Below, in pieces: positions 1 to 12,286 of a stretch of 64,000 nucleotides of DNA. The position numbers and the translations under genes are program-made. The notes beneath the pieces were generated by a model. The model did no database searches. It was given only the letters and a program-made list of their open reading frames with translations, and was not told the origin of the DNA. This DNA is from Thuidium tamariscinum (taxonomy: Eukaryota; Streptophyta; Bryopsida; Hypnales; Thuidiaceae): the NCBI GenBank assembly GCA_947034885.2, contig OX344749.2, positions 5,843,501-5,907,500 of the forward strand. Reading direction: 5' to 3'. The stretch's first letter is position 1; each line of letters begins with the position of its first letter.

Positions 1-323
1 CGAATTTCACATCATTCCTCTAACTTTAATTGAATTTGACAATGAGAGACACCCACAGGAAAACAGGGAAGCAACCACGCAGATTTCCGGCACAATTGGT
101 AATAAATTTTTGAATGTGTTCAACAGGAAGACGGAATTAAAATCCTACAGCTACATTTTTCTGTTATTTACATCTGCTCCCATCAAAAACTCTTCTGAAC
201 CAGAAGTGATCCTGTTCGGCGTTTCTGGGCTCATACTGCAAATAAATTTATTTGGGGGATTCAATGTTGATGCTAGCTAGAGACTGAACTGGATTTTCGT
301 TCCCATCCCACCTTTGTGTGCAG

Positions 324-1873
324 GTTTTCAACAGGGAGAGGTTGAACGGGCACTACGGTGTGCTGGCCTTCGTAGTGGGGAACACGCTGTCCTCCCTTCC
401 CTTCCTGTTCCTCATCGCCTTGGTTTCCAGCATCATCGTCTACTTCATGGCGCGTTTGCACCCTGGCTTAGAGCACTTCGCCTACTTCGTGCTGTCGCTG
501 TTCGCGCAGGTGGCCATTGTGGAGAGCCTCATGATGGCCGTTGCAAGCTTGGTGCCCAACTTCCTCATGGGCATTATCTGTGGGGCAGGAATTCAGGTGA
601 CTGTGCACGGATCCCATTTCTTGTTACATCAATCCACGTCTGGCATCTGTGTAAATCCTGACAAAGAGATGTTGAGCAGGTCAACACTGTTCACAAGAAC
701 GTACTTCAATTGTCTCGCATCACTATAAACTGTGGCTTGTCTCTACAACACTAAGATAACTAGTAGCTATACTACAAGAGGTGGTGTCTGATTCGCAGTG
801 CAGCTACAAGGCTACAACAGGCTTTAAAATTTCATTGCGTAGAGCTCTGCACTAAGAGAACGATGGAACTTACTGTATTGGTAATTGTACTGCATCACAG
901 GGAATTTTCATGCTGGTAGCTGGATTCTTCAGGCTAGTGGACGACCTCCCGAAGCCAGTATGGCGATACCCTCTCTCTTACATCGGATTCGACATGTATG
1001 CCCTTCAGGTACAAACCATTCTCTCTCCGTTCCAAGGTAGAGGATACTCTTTTCATTGCTTCATGGAAAGATCACTGGGGGGACTTTTGGGGGTACTACA
1101 CAAGCCGAACACTAAATATTGAAATCAAAATGCTTTCTCACTCGATGTATGATGATCCTTTACGATGATCGAATGAGTGGCAGGCCATGTTGACTCGCTA
1201 CTGGTTAAGGGATACTAGAGCACCTGTGATTTCCAATTCAAAGATTAGATGCCATTCACCAATGTCGCTAAGTCCCGATTTCTACACCCAATGGTTGCTT
1301 ATCGTTCAAGTGTGGACAATCGGTGCTTCTCAAGAGATAAGTCGCTGCTGATAGCCGGGGTCACGGATTCAAGTTCCTAAGGGTTATAGTATCCTCTTCC
1401 CATGTGATGATAAACCCTGAAACCTAAAACCTAAAAATCCCTTTCTAACTGATGCTAATTTGATGGGGTGCAATGGTTGCGGATGGTTTGTGTGGCAGGG
1501 AATGTATCTGAACGAGTTCACAGGGCTAGAATTCGACGGCTTCGTCCTGGACGGGAAGCCGATAGGCCCCCCCGTCATCCCCGGGTGGTACGTGATCCAG
1601 AACAGCTACGGCATCCACTCCAAACTCGGCAAGTGGGAGGATCTGGCGGTGTTGTTCGGCATGATCCTCATCTACCGCATCATCTTCTTCGTGTGCATCA
1701 AACTGAGTGAGAATTTGGGCCCCTTCGTGCGTTCCAAGTTAACGCAGTACCGCACCAACCGAAAGCTCACGCGCAAGCACTCGGAGCTGCAGAATGTCAT
1801 CCGCCCTGTGGCCTCTCCCATGGCCACTCCACAACACGACACTGTGCCGCTCCAGTACAACTCCAAACGATAA
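324..1873 (+). CDS. ABCG (WBC/ABCG11-like) half-transporter, C-terminal part
   Basis: This is the 3' part of an ABC transporter subfamily G gene; its ATPase exons lie before the window. Visible exons are 324-596, 901-1008 and 1499-1873, all joined in phase 0 with GT..AG introns; 1-323 is intron. The protein segment starts VFNRERLNGHYGV and runs into a hydrophobic membrane segment, then VESLMMAVASLVPNFLMG, GFFRLVDDLPKPVWRYP and LNEFTGLEF, which are typical of plant ABCG11/12/15-type cuticular lipid exporters. The last membrane segment lies around LAVLFGMILIYRIIFF. A basic tail of about 50 residues follows and ends in NSKR, longer than I expect for the family. The family exports wax or cutin precursors at the plasma membrane as a dimer. 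The substrate here is inferred only from family membership. The second intron carries a short telomere-like CCTAAA stretch near 1412-1437. Confidence 0.9.
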
Positions 1874-1924
1874 AAAGAAGAAAAAAAAACTTGCTCATGC
1901 ATGAATGCATGCAAGTTCAAGACT

Positions 1925-2150
1925 GATGAGATCGATCGAGTCGGACGCCCCTTGTTTTCTCAAGTTCGAGACCTTGATGAGAGAGTCGACCTTTCAGTTA
2001 CTCAAGTTCAGATTGGATGAGTCACCCCTGAAATTCTCGACTTCATTGATGAGAGTCTCCTTTCTCGTTACTCAGTTTAAACTTTAGATGAGAGAGTCAC
2101 CCCTTATTTCCTCGAGGGGTGACTCTCAACTTAGATGAGAGGGTCAATCT
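1925..2150. repeat. Degenerate tandem repeat with a perfect hairpin, just 3' of the ABCG gene
   Basis: A diverged unit of about 32-50 bp built around GATGAGAGAGTC, CACCCCT and CTCAAGTT starts near 1925, 1975, 2016, 2048, 2087 and 2134. Inside it, GAGAGTCACCCCT (2092-2104) and AGGGGTGACTCTC (2115-2127) form a perfect 13-bp inverted repeat with a 10-base loop. It starts about 50 bases after the ABCG stop, so it may lie in the 3' UTR. Confidence 0.6.
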
Positions 2151-3478
2151 TGCATTCGAGAGTTCCTGGCCCTGAACTCGGAATGCATCATGATTCTCAC
2201 TTAATGTCGGGGATAGTTCATTACCCCTAACGCTGACAATAACTTGGGCTCTGCAGGCGCCTAGAGCTGCCGACATGTAAAATTTCATGTTTGTTTACTT
2301 CCGTCCCTTGATGAAGAGTGTTCTTCCCGGCCAGCCTGAGAGTGCGGCTGTTTCCGGCAGATCGAGGGCGATGATAGTTAACCAATACGACTGCCAGTTT
2401 AGCCATAAGGTGAGGAAAACATTTGCAGTGAAATCTGCGCGTAGCTTGTGATTGTAGTGAGTGTTCACAATTGTATAACCTAATTGGGTTCTTTGACTTC
2501 AGAGACTAGTGCATCTGCGAGGGATGGGCTTCAAATTCAAAAATTGACATGTTTCTGCATTTCATGTGTGTTTTCAATGCACATTGTAAACTTGGTAATT
2601 GGAGAGTATCTCAAACAAGAGAGTTGTGATCACCACCACTAAGACCGATGACTTCAAAGGGACCTGAACAGTTCTTCTAAACCGACCCAACTCCTCCCAG
2701 CACCTCTTCCATAACTTTTCTCATACACTTCATTGGGTTTGAAAGCAGGTGGTGTTAAGGCTTGCAGTTGGCACATGCCACCACTTCAATGCTCAGCAAC
2801 AATTCTGGCATGCACAGCACGTGCTTAACCGAAACATAATGGACCCAAAGTTACAAGAAAAGTTTCTAAGTTCTAATTACAGTACAGCAGTACAGCTTCT
2901 ATCTACCAGAAAGAATGTCATTGAGCCATAAACCATGTATCCTACTACAAGAATTGCAGGATGATAGAAGAATTCGCTCTTTATTGATTCGACAGTAAAT
3001 AATGACATAACCGATCTAGTAGTGTCAGATGCCGACTTGCTTGGAAACAACAACGAACAAGCTAGAATTTTCTCCGAATTTGCTATCCCAAAGGAAAAAC
3101 AATAGGAGATCTCCCCAGGCCAAAGAATATTCCATCAACCCTCTTTACTGTGAAATCTGGAGTCTTGACAAAATCTTATCCGAAATGACAAAATCCTTCT
3201 CACTAGCCACATGATTGACCATTGCTTGCAACGCGGAAGACGGACTGTCAAGTGTCAACCTTTGACATAATGTAGTAGTTGGGAACCCAGGTGAGCAGAT
3301 AATAGAGCTGTCAGTGTGGAATCATCAAAGATCAAAATAATATAGTAGCGTGTAGTAGTTGGCTTGCCTGTACAAACTGTAAAGTCGCGAGAAACTGAGC
3401 CCATCACGTAACAGACACCAGCCGGCTCAACAACAACAACAACAACAATAATAACTTCCTTAAATTTCATGAATTAGC
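2151..3478. other. Intergenic stretch, no gene recognised
   Basis: No coding region or RNA gene is recognised. The only simple feature is a CAA-type microsatellite at about 3428-3454, next to the stop of the following minus-strand gene. The region should hold the 3' ends of the two flanking genes, which converge here. Confidence 0.5.
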
Positions 3479-6400
3479 CTATCTCCCAATGTCGGTCGAC
3501 TCCCCAGAGCGCGTTCTCACGGACATGGGCCCCTGCGACCGCGGAGTCGCGCCCTCCTGCGCGTTCATAGAGTCGCTCCGGAGTTGCATGGTCTCGAGCG
3601 CCGCGTTCCGGGCGTGGAGCACTTCTTGTGCGGCGTTATGGCTCACCAAACCTTTCAGATCGTCACTGAGGTCTATCAAGTTGCCGGTAACAATGGGAAC
3701 AACCTCTGATACTCTGGCAGGGGCTTTTTCAGGGGCATTTTCAGGAGCTCTTTCAGGGAGTTTCTCAAGGTCATTGCTCTCCGTCTTCACCCCTGCAGTC
3801 TCTTGCGTTAAAATTGGCTCAGGTAATTGGTCGTTTACGCTTTCTCTCCTCATTCTTTCCTTGTACCTCTTGAACTCTAAAAACTCCTGGTAATCTGGGT
3901 CTACCTGCACTGCTGGATCTGAAAGGGATCCATTCTCTGGAAGCTTTGAATCCTTCATTTTGTCCTTATCTTTCTTCTCCTCCTTCTCTGAATCTTCTTC
4001 CTTCTCTCCCTTCTCTTTCTTTGGTGTCTTATCGCCCTTTCCACCCTTCTCACCTGCGTCGTAAAAGCACTCTTAATTTAGTTATATAAAATCAGGTTTT
4101 AGAGAAACAACCGTGTCCAAGAGAGTACTCACATTGAAAGTTCACATTGTAAGCAGCGTCACGGATAATAACTCTTTGCCTCCTAAGTCTTAAACAAAGA
4201 AAGCTTGACTAGACACATCAGAATTGATTAATCGATTTAGCATCACGTTATCTTCGTCTGCTTGGGAGGAAGGACATAATCGCACAACGGGGGGAACACC
4301 ACGAAGTGCAATGTGTTCTACATTGCGGAGATTACCCAGAAGGAAACACCTGCTGAATCTTGTTGTTTGAGGAGTTAATTTATTAGGATTATTTATATGT
4401 TCAAAAGAATACTTTAGTTTTTATTAGGGCATGGTGACTGAATCGGAACGACTTGTGGTCAAGATCGAACCTTTGTCGGCAGCCTTGTCCTGCTTCTCCT
4501 CCTTGCCAACCTTGTCGCCCTTGTCCTTGACCTCGAGCGGCTCGAGCGGCTCCTCGATGTCTCCGCAGAAGGTGGCCATGCGCGTTTCGAAGTACCTGTT
4601 TTCAATTTCGTTATGTCATTATCACAGTTACTTCGGCGTCAACAATTGTGTCATATGTGTACGTGACTTCAGGGCAAAAGTCTAGGACAAGTATGAATTT
4701 CTGTTTCTGAAAGGTGTCAAAATATTGAATACCGTCCATTGAATTGAACGAAATTGGCGTTACCGGGTGGTGGTATAGGTGGAATGGATCTGCCCCTCGA
4801 TGCTCCACCGCATCTTCTTGCCCTCCATGCTCTTGGGGAACCTCCACATGAGCGTGTCGCTGAACTCGTTGCTGGTGAATATCACCCCGCCCTCGCTGGT
4901 AAAAGGAAGCTCGTCCAGTGGGTTGCTGGGCAAGCGGCGACCGAAGCGCCATTTGGAGGTTTTGTCCGCCGCCATGCGCATGGGGTTGGAGCGGTCGAAC
5001 AAAAATCCTTTCATTGATTGCAGTGTCCACACGAAGCTGCCGCCGCGCTCATCTTGGAGCGGAAGCTGCTCGAAACGCCACGGCCTGTTCTTCATGGTGG
5101 AAGTCATGCCCACGGAAGCTGCGCCGCCCACGCCGCTGCTTATGCCGCGAAACGCGCCGTCACCAGCAGTGGAACCCACTTGGATACGCTCCATGTGACC
5201 CACTTTCACCACGATGTTGGAGGAGGAGTTCGTCATCGTCACGCCTGTGCCCTCGTTCGTGATCGGAGTCACGGACAAGGTTACCAGGCTGGGGAAGTGA
5301 CCCATCACTTCTTGATCCCACCGCGAATTCTCCACCTTGTACCGAACGTGCTTCACGCTCACTACAATCTGAAACCCCAGAACAGTCAACAAGGTCGATC
5401 TCCATCACTAAGATCACATGATCGGCATATGATATGCTTGCAATCCTAATGAATTACTAGAATTTGGAGGGGTTTAGCAAAGTAATTAGAAAATAATATG
5501 AAACGTTTTGGAATGTGCCTCAAGAGCAATGTTTCTCAGCAAACATGTAAAAATGTAAAATGTAAAATTTGCAACATAATTCAGCAAACAAATTACATAA
5601 CGTTGTTCACTTTAGCAAGGTAGATTGTCAACTTTAGAATCACATTGTACTGTGCTGTCGGGGTGAATTCTAGTGGTGATGTTCAACAAAATCCCCTATA
5701 TATCAACTGTTCAGAATTTCGATTCTGCCTGGTCGCATTCGTTACGACGCACTGTGAACACCGCATTTTGATATAATTGAATTTGCCAAAATGATACACA
5801 AATGAGTTTTATGAGAAATCCATCCATGAAGGAATTGTTACGGAGTTTATCATCTCGAGTGAACGTACCATGACTGACCGCCTAGTACTATGTGGTGAAC
5901 TCTGTTTCGCTACCATGATGGTAAACTCTTCAAACTCCCATGTGATAATTATGAGGTTGAATGTAGGCGGGAATGTAGGTTTAATTGATACATATCTGAG
6001 AGTTGAATTGGCTAGAAATTCTACATTTCATGACGGAGGTGAATTGCGGAGTCTCAAAGAAGGCATGATTTGGAATCGATCTAGTGATCACACCGGGCAC
6101 CAGATATGTGTACATATGTACCTGAAGGCAATTGGGCAGGGCTTCGACGGCGGCGGTGAGCTGGATGTTAACCTTAGCGCGTTGGCTGAACAGCTGCGTG
6201 AGTTGCTTGTAGCGCCGAAAGGCTTCTTCCTCCTGCAACGCATACTCCACGGGCATCATCAGCAGTGGCACTTCCAGTTGCATTTCCCATAACCCATTCG
6301 TGACCTGCGCCTCGCAGCGTGGCCGGCCAGCTTCCGGTCTCGGTGAGTCGCGCCCGCCGCGTTGAATGAGACCCCACAACGTATACAGAATTCCATCATG

Positions 6401-7336
6401 GTAATTCTTCGTGCTCAGCTCCTCGACCAGCTGGTACATGAGCGTGTCCAGCTTCGCCCTCTCGCTGATGATCTTCTTCCCATCCTGGTCGAAGCTCTTT
6501 CTCGGTGCAATGATGTCATGAAACGAATCCGCCAGCTTCGTATTCTCCAGCGCTCTTTGCCGGAGGAGCAGCTTGAACACGTCGACGTGACAGTTGGAGG
6601 CTGCAATCAAGGCCGCGCGCCACAGCATGAAAATGCTGTACGCGGCGCGAATGCAGTCATGAAGATCATCAGGTAGCCCTGGCATGCCTTTTAGCTCCCA
6701 CTCGCCGTTCCTGTAGAACGGCGCCGCGGCGGGGAGCATGTTCCTGGTGGACATGAGCTTGTTGAGCCACTCTTTCGTTGGGATATTCGTCGGGAGCTTC
6801 ACGAACGGATATGCAGTCGGTTCCTTCTCCCTCCACCTCGTCGCAATCATGTAGCCCATGATGGCGACGCTGGCGGATGTCATGGGCTTCAGCAGCTCCC
6901 GCACGACCTCGCGGTGTCCATTCTCCGCCGCTTTGAGGAACGCGAAAGCGTTGAACCGGCCCAGGAGCACACTCCCGCTGTGCCTCTCCTGCAAAACCTC
7001 CCGGAGGCGATGCACGCAGTGCACGAAACCGCCACAGGCCGCCAGCACGAGCGCGTGGCCCACGGCCTGCGGAGCCACGGAGTCTTCTATCGCGAGAGAC
7101 GCCACCTTGCGAGTGGGGAACAGGATGTCCGCCTGCCCAGTCATCCCCTCGGTGTCGCGCCACACGGCGGTCACACTCGGGTGGTGACAGTCCGTGGCGG
7201 ATAGCACTAGCACCTGGTCCAAGTTACAGAGCGACGTCTTCACGGCCTGCACCTCGGCCTCTTCCAGCGCTTCCTCCAGCGTCGGCATCTCCACGCGCAG
7301 AGACTCCTCCTCCTGCGCCTGTGTCAGCGCCCCCAT
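3479..7336 (-). CDS. Ankyrin-repeat-like protein with charged C-terminal tail
   Basis: Four exons on the minus strand: 7336-6122, 5368-4764, 4595-4471 and 4053-3479. Phases are 0, 2 and 1, and the model gives 839 residues. The start at 7336 is the first ATG (MGALTQ); further in-frame extension finds only a TTG. Helix-pair segments resembling ankyrin repeats occur near residues 95-115, 131-150 (AFLKAAENGHREVVRELL) and 241-260 (AALIAASNCHVDVFKLLL). The middle (about 406-606, exon 2) is a folded-looking domain I do not recognise, with conserved-looking segments RPWRFEQLPLQ and DKTSKWRFG. From about residue 630 the chain is rich in Lys, Glu and Asp, then Pro/Ala-rich, and likely disordered. The exon 3 donor (G|GTTCGA) is weak, but it restores a Gly codon across the junction, which supports it. 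I cannot assign a function. Confidence 0.75.
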
Positions 7337-9176
7337 CGCGCACGACAAACACACAGTGGACAGAAGTCTCAAGACGCGCACCTCAAGGGTCAATCAACAA
7401 TGTGGGAGCGGCCAGCATCCCCCTGTAACCCAGAATCTCCACTCAGAACGTAAACGCAAAAAGATGCGAAGACTGTGCTCACTGTGGATCACTGACCATC
7501 TCTTCGAACTGCACGTCATCCATCCACTCCCACACTGTACGTACGTACGTACATGTCCTGGCTCCTCTCGATCAGGCCGTTCATGACATTCCCGAACCCT
7601 CAAACTAACAACACTCCACTAAATCTCGCATTCGTCCGAACGGCTGCAAGTGAAATTGGCGCCGGTCGTTTCCATCTCTACTTTGAAACCTCAAGTCAAT
7701 ACGAGCTCTCGATTTCGAAGCTCCAGGAACCTGAACCGGCTCACTTTGAACCGCGCCATGCAAACGGATATATATGCATGACCATACTGGACTTGCATGT
7801 GCTTCCACAACACAATCTCATCGCCGCTCAGTGCTGAAATGCTGCATGAACCTCCAATCCTTCTAAGCACACTCATGCATATATCCCTGTCGCCGTTTCC
7901 CCTAACTTCGTGGCGAATTGAAGGAGATGCAGAGCTGCTCCAGGAGTCCTCGATTACCATGCAAGCTGGTTGATTCAATTGCTACTCGACTGTAAGGAGT
8001 GCAAACTGACTGGATCGGACTCCTTGATGTTATGAAAGAGGAGAAGAGAAAGTTAAGACGGACCGAGTGCTCGTACATGGCCAATGCAATGTCCGAGCGG
8101 CAGCAAGATCGATCGACTACTCTGTGGAGGAAGATGGATTGAGAGTGATCGATGATTGAAGCTGTACTGCACGCGAAAGCTCTGTTGCGGGTAGACCATC
8201 AACGTAACGTCTGGAGCCACAGGTGACGGATTGACCGTGGTACCCCAATCTTGAAGCGGTCTTCTAAATTACAGCTAGGTTCAAGGAGCTTTCGCCTTGG
8301 CGACTCGGCGAGATGAGGGAATTGGAGAAGGGAGCGACTGGGGGAGGGCGTGAGTGGGGTGATTTTAGCATACTTTAAATGTACCTGTCTCCTTAAAGGA
8401 AGTGCGGGGTGTCAGGATTCTATCATTTGGACAACTACTGCGTGACAACTTTGGAATCCCCTCATGAATGAAAAGCCCAAGGTGGAATCTCGTGGGGTCA
8501 ATGGGGGGGAGATTCAATTCTAATTTCATTGCTGGGGTGGAAGACGGGGGGAGGTTCATCTGGGGGAATCTCCTCCAGGGTTTTGTTCCGTTTTCTCATT
8601 TAGAGTGTGTACATTTAGAGTGAGTACATTGAAGACATTCTCCACCCAGGAGCTTCGAATTTTCGAAATGGGTCTTATGAGAGTGCTAAGATATTCTATT
8701 TTCTTGGCTTGGTCCCAAGTGCACAGCGACACTAATTTGTAACCGAAGTTTCACAACTTAAAATTAGAGCAGGTTGAAAAACAATTATAATACTAGATGC
8801 CAGTTTCTGCCATACGAAAGTAAATTTTGTCCTGATATCAGGCCATGTGCACTGGTTTTTCACCCTCACTAATAGGACAAAATAATCAGTTTAGTCATTC
8901 ATCGTTACGAATTCCTTCTCTCAATCCTGTACGGAGTATCTAAAACTGAAGTGCCGGGAAAGCTCCGTCCGGTGAAGAAGTTTCGCAGCATTTTGACAAA
9001 ATACTCCTCCACGCTAACTAGTGAGAGGAGGTACATTGGATGAGAAACACGATCGCTGTGCACATGATCCGGGCCTTGGATCTATAAATTTCATGCCCAT
9101 TTCTTCCGAAACGCTCACAACCCGAAGCCACGCACTAGCTGTCGAAGTCAACACGTGAATCACGAAGCCGCGACGC
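7337..9176. other. Upstream region of the ankyrin-like gene and intergenic DNA
   Basis: No gene is recognised. On the minus strand a TATATATAT run with an adjacent CATGCA (RY-like) motif lies near 7767-7785, about 430 bases before the ankyrin-like ATG, so it is a possible core promoter only if the 5' UTR is long. A short TACG microsatellite lies at about 7538-7553. Confidence 0.35.
9083..9089 (+). promoter_or_regulatory. Possible TATA box (TATAAAT)
   Basis: A TATAAAT motif sits in a less AT-rich stretch and is followed about 88 bases later by the ATG of a 44-codon reading frame. The arrangement resembles a small plus-strand transcription unit. It rests on the motif and spacing alone. Confidence 0.2.
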
Positions 9177-9311
9177 ATGAGCGGCAGCAAGGCACAACAT
9201 TTTATTGAACAAGACGAGCTCTTCTTAACTTATTGTCTCTTCTGGACGCTGGCCCAGCTGAGGCTTGTGGAATTCAAAAGTGCAAATTTCAACCTCTGGC
9301 GCATTAAATGA
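9177..9311 (+). CDS. Possible 44-residue small protein, unrecognised
   Basis: An ATG-initiated frame (MSGSKAQHFIEQDELF..., ending LWRIK) lies just downstream of the TATAAAT motif. It has no recognised domain, no clear signal peptide and no visible continuation by splicing. Chance is a serious alternative for a frame this short. It is recorded because of the preceding promoter-like motif. Confidence 0.12.
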   Translation: MSGSKAQHFIEQDELFLTYCLFWTLAQLRLVEFKSANFNLWRIK

Positions 9312-9611
9312 GAACCCTTTCTTTGGTTTATTTGTGGGAAGAATTTGGGAGCCGCGACTTGCATTAGTTGCATGTTGATGGAGGCAGTGGAGGCACCGAT
9401 GGATAGGAAGCTTCACCAGGTTGGAATTTGGATAGTACCTCTCACCCAAAACTGGGAAACGGGTGCCGAGCTCAAGTACTGGAAAGTACAGTGGACAAAT
9501 ACGGAGTGCCGGAAGAGCCAGCAATCGGCCGAAGTGGCGGGCTGTGCGCAGGATTCAATGGAATCTTGTCGAGTCACACAAAACGCAACAGGTGTTTCAA
9601 TCTCTACACTA

Positions 9612-10021
9612 AGGTAGTCGGCTCTGTAATGGAGCATCTAAGGGCTGGTCCCCTTTTTTCATGTATTTACTTGAATGAAAATATTTTTAGTCCATTTTTC
9701 GGAGAAAGAGAAATTGAAGAGGAATCTAACACAAGTGGTTTCATAATTTTTGACGCATTTTTGAATTAGTTATGAATTTTCAAAGGAGATGTGCTATAGG
9801 CCCCTATTTTATGTCTCTAGGTCTTCCATGAATGGTTCACTTGCAATTTCTAAAGAAAGATGGAAAAGCAAAGAGCATGATTGGCTCTCACTATTCCCAA
9901 TGCATCTTTTCTTGATTCATTCAATGAATGTGGAGGTTCATTTAAGAACCACCAATTGTCCATTTTACAGCCTTCTATAGGGTCCATTCTTAATGCCGTT
10001 CCATTTTAGAGCCGACTACCT
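9612..10021. mobile_element. TA-flanked MITE, AGGTA family, copy A
   Basis: A 410-bp element with terminal inverted repeats: AGGTAGTCGGCTCT at the left and AGAGCCGACTACCT at the right, continuing imperfectly to about 33 bp. It is flanked by TA on both sides (9610-9611, 10022-10023). The inside shares an ACACAAGTGGTTTCATA stretch and GAATTAGTTATGAATTTTC with copies at 30141 and 42717. It contains no coding frame of its own. The TA target suggests a Tc1/mariner-type (Stowaway-like) origin. Confidence 0.75.
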
Positions 10022-10066
10022 TATAGGAGAGGGCTCTAAAATCAAGCAGGCATTTTCAACCATCTA

Positions 10067-10337
10067 AGGTAGGTACACCCAAAAGCACCACTTTCTCATA
10101 TTGAGCCTAGTTCCTGCTATTAATGAGTTCAAATTTTTATGTAGTCTTGTTGGCAAGTGAAAGCATGTTCCAACGCACCAAAGAATGCGGGATTTGGATA
10201 CCGTATGCAAAAGTTATTAACAGTCAAACTATCAAAGTCTATTTTTGAAAGCGCCATCTACAGTCTGTGAACATGACTGATTTCGGAAATGTATGTACAC
10301 TGTAGATGGCGCTTTTAGAAACAGGGCGAACCCACCT
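10067..10337. mobile_element. TA-flanked AGGTA-ended element with internal hairpin
   Basis: The left end AGGTAGGTACACCC and the right end GGGCGAACCCACCT form an imperfect inverted repeat flanked by TA. A near-perfect inner inverted repeat (AAAGCGCCATCTACAG and CTGTAGATGGCGCTTT, at about 10243-10316) could fold into a stem. Non-coding, and probably related to the other AGGTA-ended elements here. Confidence 0.5.
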
Positions 10338-10439
10338 TAATAGGGGCTGTGAAATGGACACTTGAATTTTGGGAAAATGAACTGTGGATTATAATGGAAC
10401 TTGATAAGACTTATTTTTACTTTTTCAATAGATGGTTTA

Positions 10440-10703
10440 GAGCATCTCCACCAGTGAGTTCCCTATCCATGAAAGTTTAGGGAGAGGACCTCACATGCAG
10501 ATAGAGATACAGAAATCTCACCACACCAACCTTTGCGTACAATTTGTGTCTCTAAATTATGCAAATTTCTGTAGAACTTTGCTCCAGTTCTGTATCCAGA
10601 GGCTCATTTAGGGAACTCGCAAGGAACGGCGAGGTCTCATCCGCATGTGACGTTCCAAGCTCAGATAGGGATATGGAAACGGAACTCATTGGTGGGGATG
10701 CTC
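10440..10703. mobile_element. Tourist/PIF-Harbinger-like MITE
   Basis: A 264-bp element with ends GAGCATCTCCACCAGTGAG and, at the right, CTCATTGGTGGGGATGCTC. Both sides carry the direct repeat TTA (10437-10439 and 10704-10706). A 3-bp TTA target duplication is typical of PIF/Harbinger-derived MITEs. Non-coding. Confidence 0.7.
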
Positions 10704-10706
10704 TTA

Positions 10707-12282
10707 AGAGCCACACTGGATTCATTCCTAACTAAGTGGCTTGGTCTCTACTAATTTAATTCAAAATAAGAATTTGTTGTTCAACTACCTTCTTATAAGT
10801 ATTGAAAAATCTAAAATAATGATTAATTCAAGCATTCATTTTAGATTTAAAAGGGACGCTTTTTGAAACCAATTCTATTGCTTTATACATGTTGCAATGT
10901 TAATTTTTGAACAAGGCTTGGTTTTTTTTCCAAACTATACGTGGATGGGTTTCCAAGGGCCTGTGATCACAAATAGGGACCTATACCAAATTGAGTTTGA
11001 AAATTCATAACTCAATCAATAATGCTTCAAAAAATATGAAACGATTTGTGTTAGATTCCTCATCTATTTTTCTATAACCAAAAAATGAACTAAAAATATT
11101 TCCATCTCAAGAGATACATGAAAAAAGCATATCAACGCTTAAATGATCGCTTTTTGAACCTCTTACCTTAAATGTTTCCTAACTCAATTTTCACAATTTT
11201 TCTAAAATAAAACATCTCAAGGTTTTAGAAAATTTGCTACAACAATTTGATTATTTGGTTCACAGAAGTCAATTCCATTTTAGAATTATTATCAATATAT
11301 AAATTTTTCCCTCAATTTTATATATATTATATGTGTACTACTTAATATATAATATCTTAAGAATTATTTCTTTTTTGAAGTTTGTTTTTGAGATTTTCAA
11401 CTCAATTCCTTAGCATAAATATTTAAATCTCAAAATTCATTAGTGCAAAACAAATAAGTTCAGTAGGTGGCAAAGTTTAAGAACTTGGTTATATGACAGA
11501 GGTAGAAAAAATCCCTTGATCAATTGATTCTCTATCTTTTTCTACAAATTAAACCAATTGAATTGAAGTTTTGAATAATGGTAAAAAAAATCAAATATTG
11601 AAGATAGAAATTGAATTTTTGGTGAATTTTTGAAAGTAATACTTTAGAATTTGTTTGAAGCAAATTTATAAATAGTTTTGAAACTTGACTACATTAATAT
11701 TTTCTTTTTCTAAAGTTTGATTTTATCCTTTTTGATGCAAACTTCAAGAAAATGCATAAAACTCATATATAAAAAATTATAAGTGTTTAGGCTTACATTT
11801 AGACTTGTGGGACTCATCCCTAATGACCCAAATGACTAATTTTTGGTTGGTGTTCTTTTTTGAGGTGCATGCTCTCAAATTTTGAAAAGTTTTTTCAATA
11901 GAAAATAGTTATAAGATATAGACTACATTATGATATACGGCAATACCTATATCAAATTCCAAGTTCTAAAACATTCACTACAAATTAAAACATTTGGAAC
12001 CTATCTAAACTTACTTTGTCCTTCAAGGAAACAAACGGTCCTTTAGTGATTAAATAGAAAATTAAAAATGTCAAATAATGTCAATGGTTATGTCAAGTAA
12101 TGTTAGTGTAATATACCCTTATAGTTTTTCTTTCAAGATACATCTATTCTTTATTCACTTTTTTTTATTTTCCTTACCAACATTGTCCTTTCAATTCACC
12201 TTTGGATTGGAATAGATAACTTGTGGGTTGTCATTTCAACTTTCAATTGTCCAATGACAACTAAGTTTTGAGGTAAGTTGTT
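10707..12282. other. AT-rich repeat-derived intergenic DNA
   Basis: No gene is recognised. The stretch around 11100-11480 resembles decayed pieces of the TTAA-bordered 0.9-kb element annotated at 12287, for example the ACTCAATTCCTTAGCATAAA segment. It is probably old transposon debris. Confidence 0.4.
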
Positions 12283-12286
12283 TTAA

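Noticed and set aside
1412..1437. Telomere-like CCTAAA repeats
   Set aside because: Only two or three imperfect units inside an intron; telo-box-like motifs are common in plant genes and this is not an interstitial telomere.
3489..3893. 134-codon plus-strand frame
   Set aside because: It lies antisense to the last exon of the ankyrin-like gene, which is supported by splice phase.
6669..7163. Other-frame and opposite-strand open frames in the ankyrin-like gene
   Set aside because: They arise from the high GC content of that exon and have no motif support or splice continuity.
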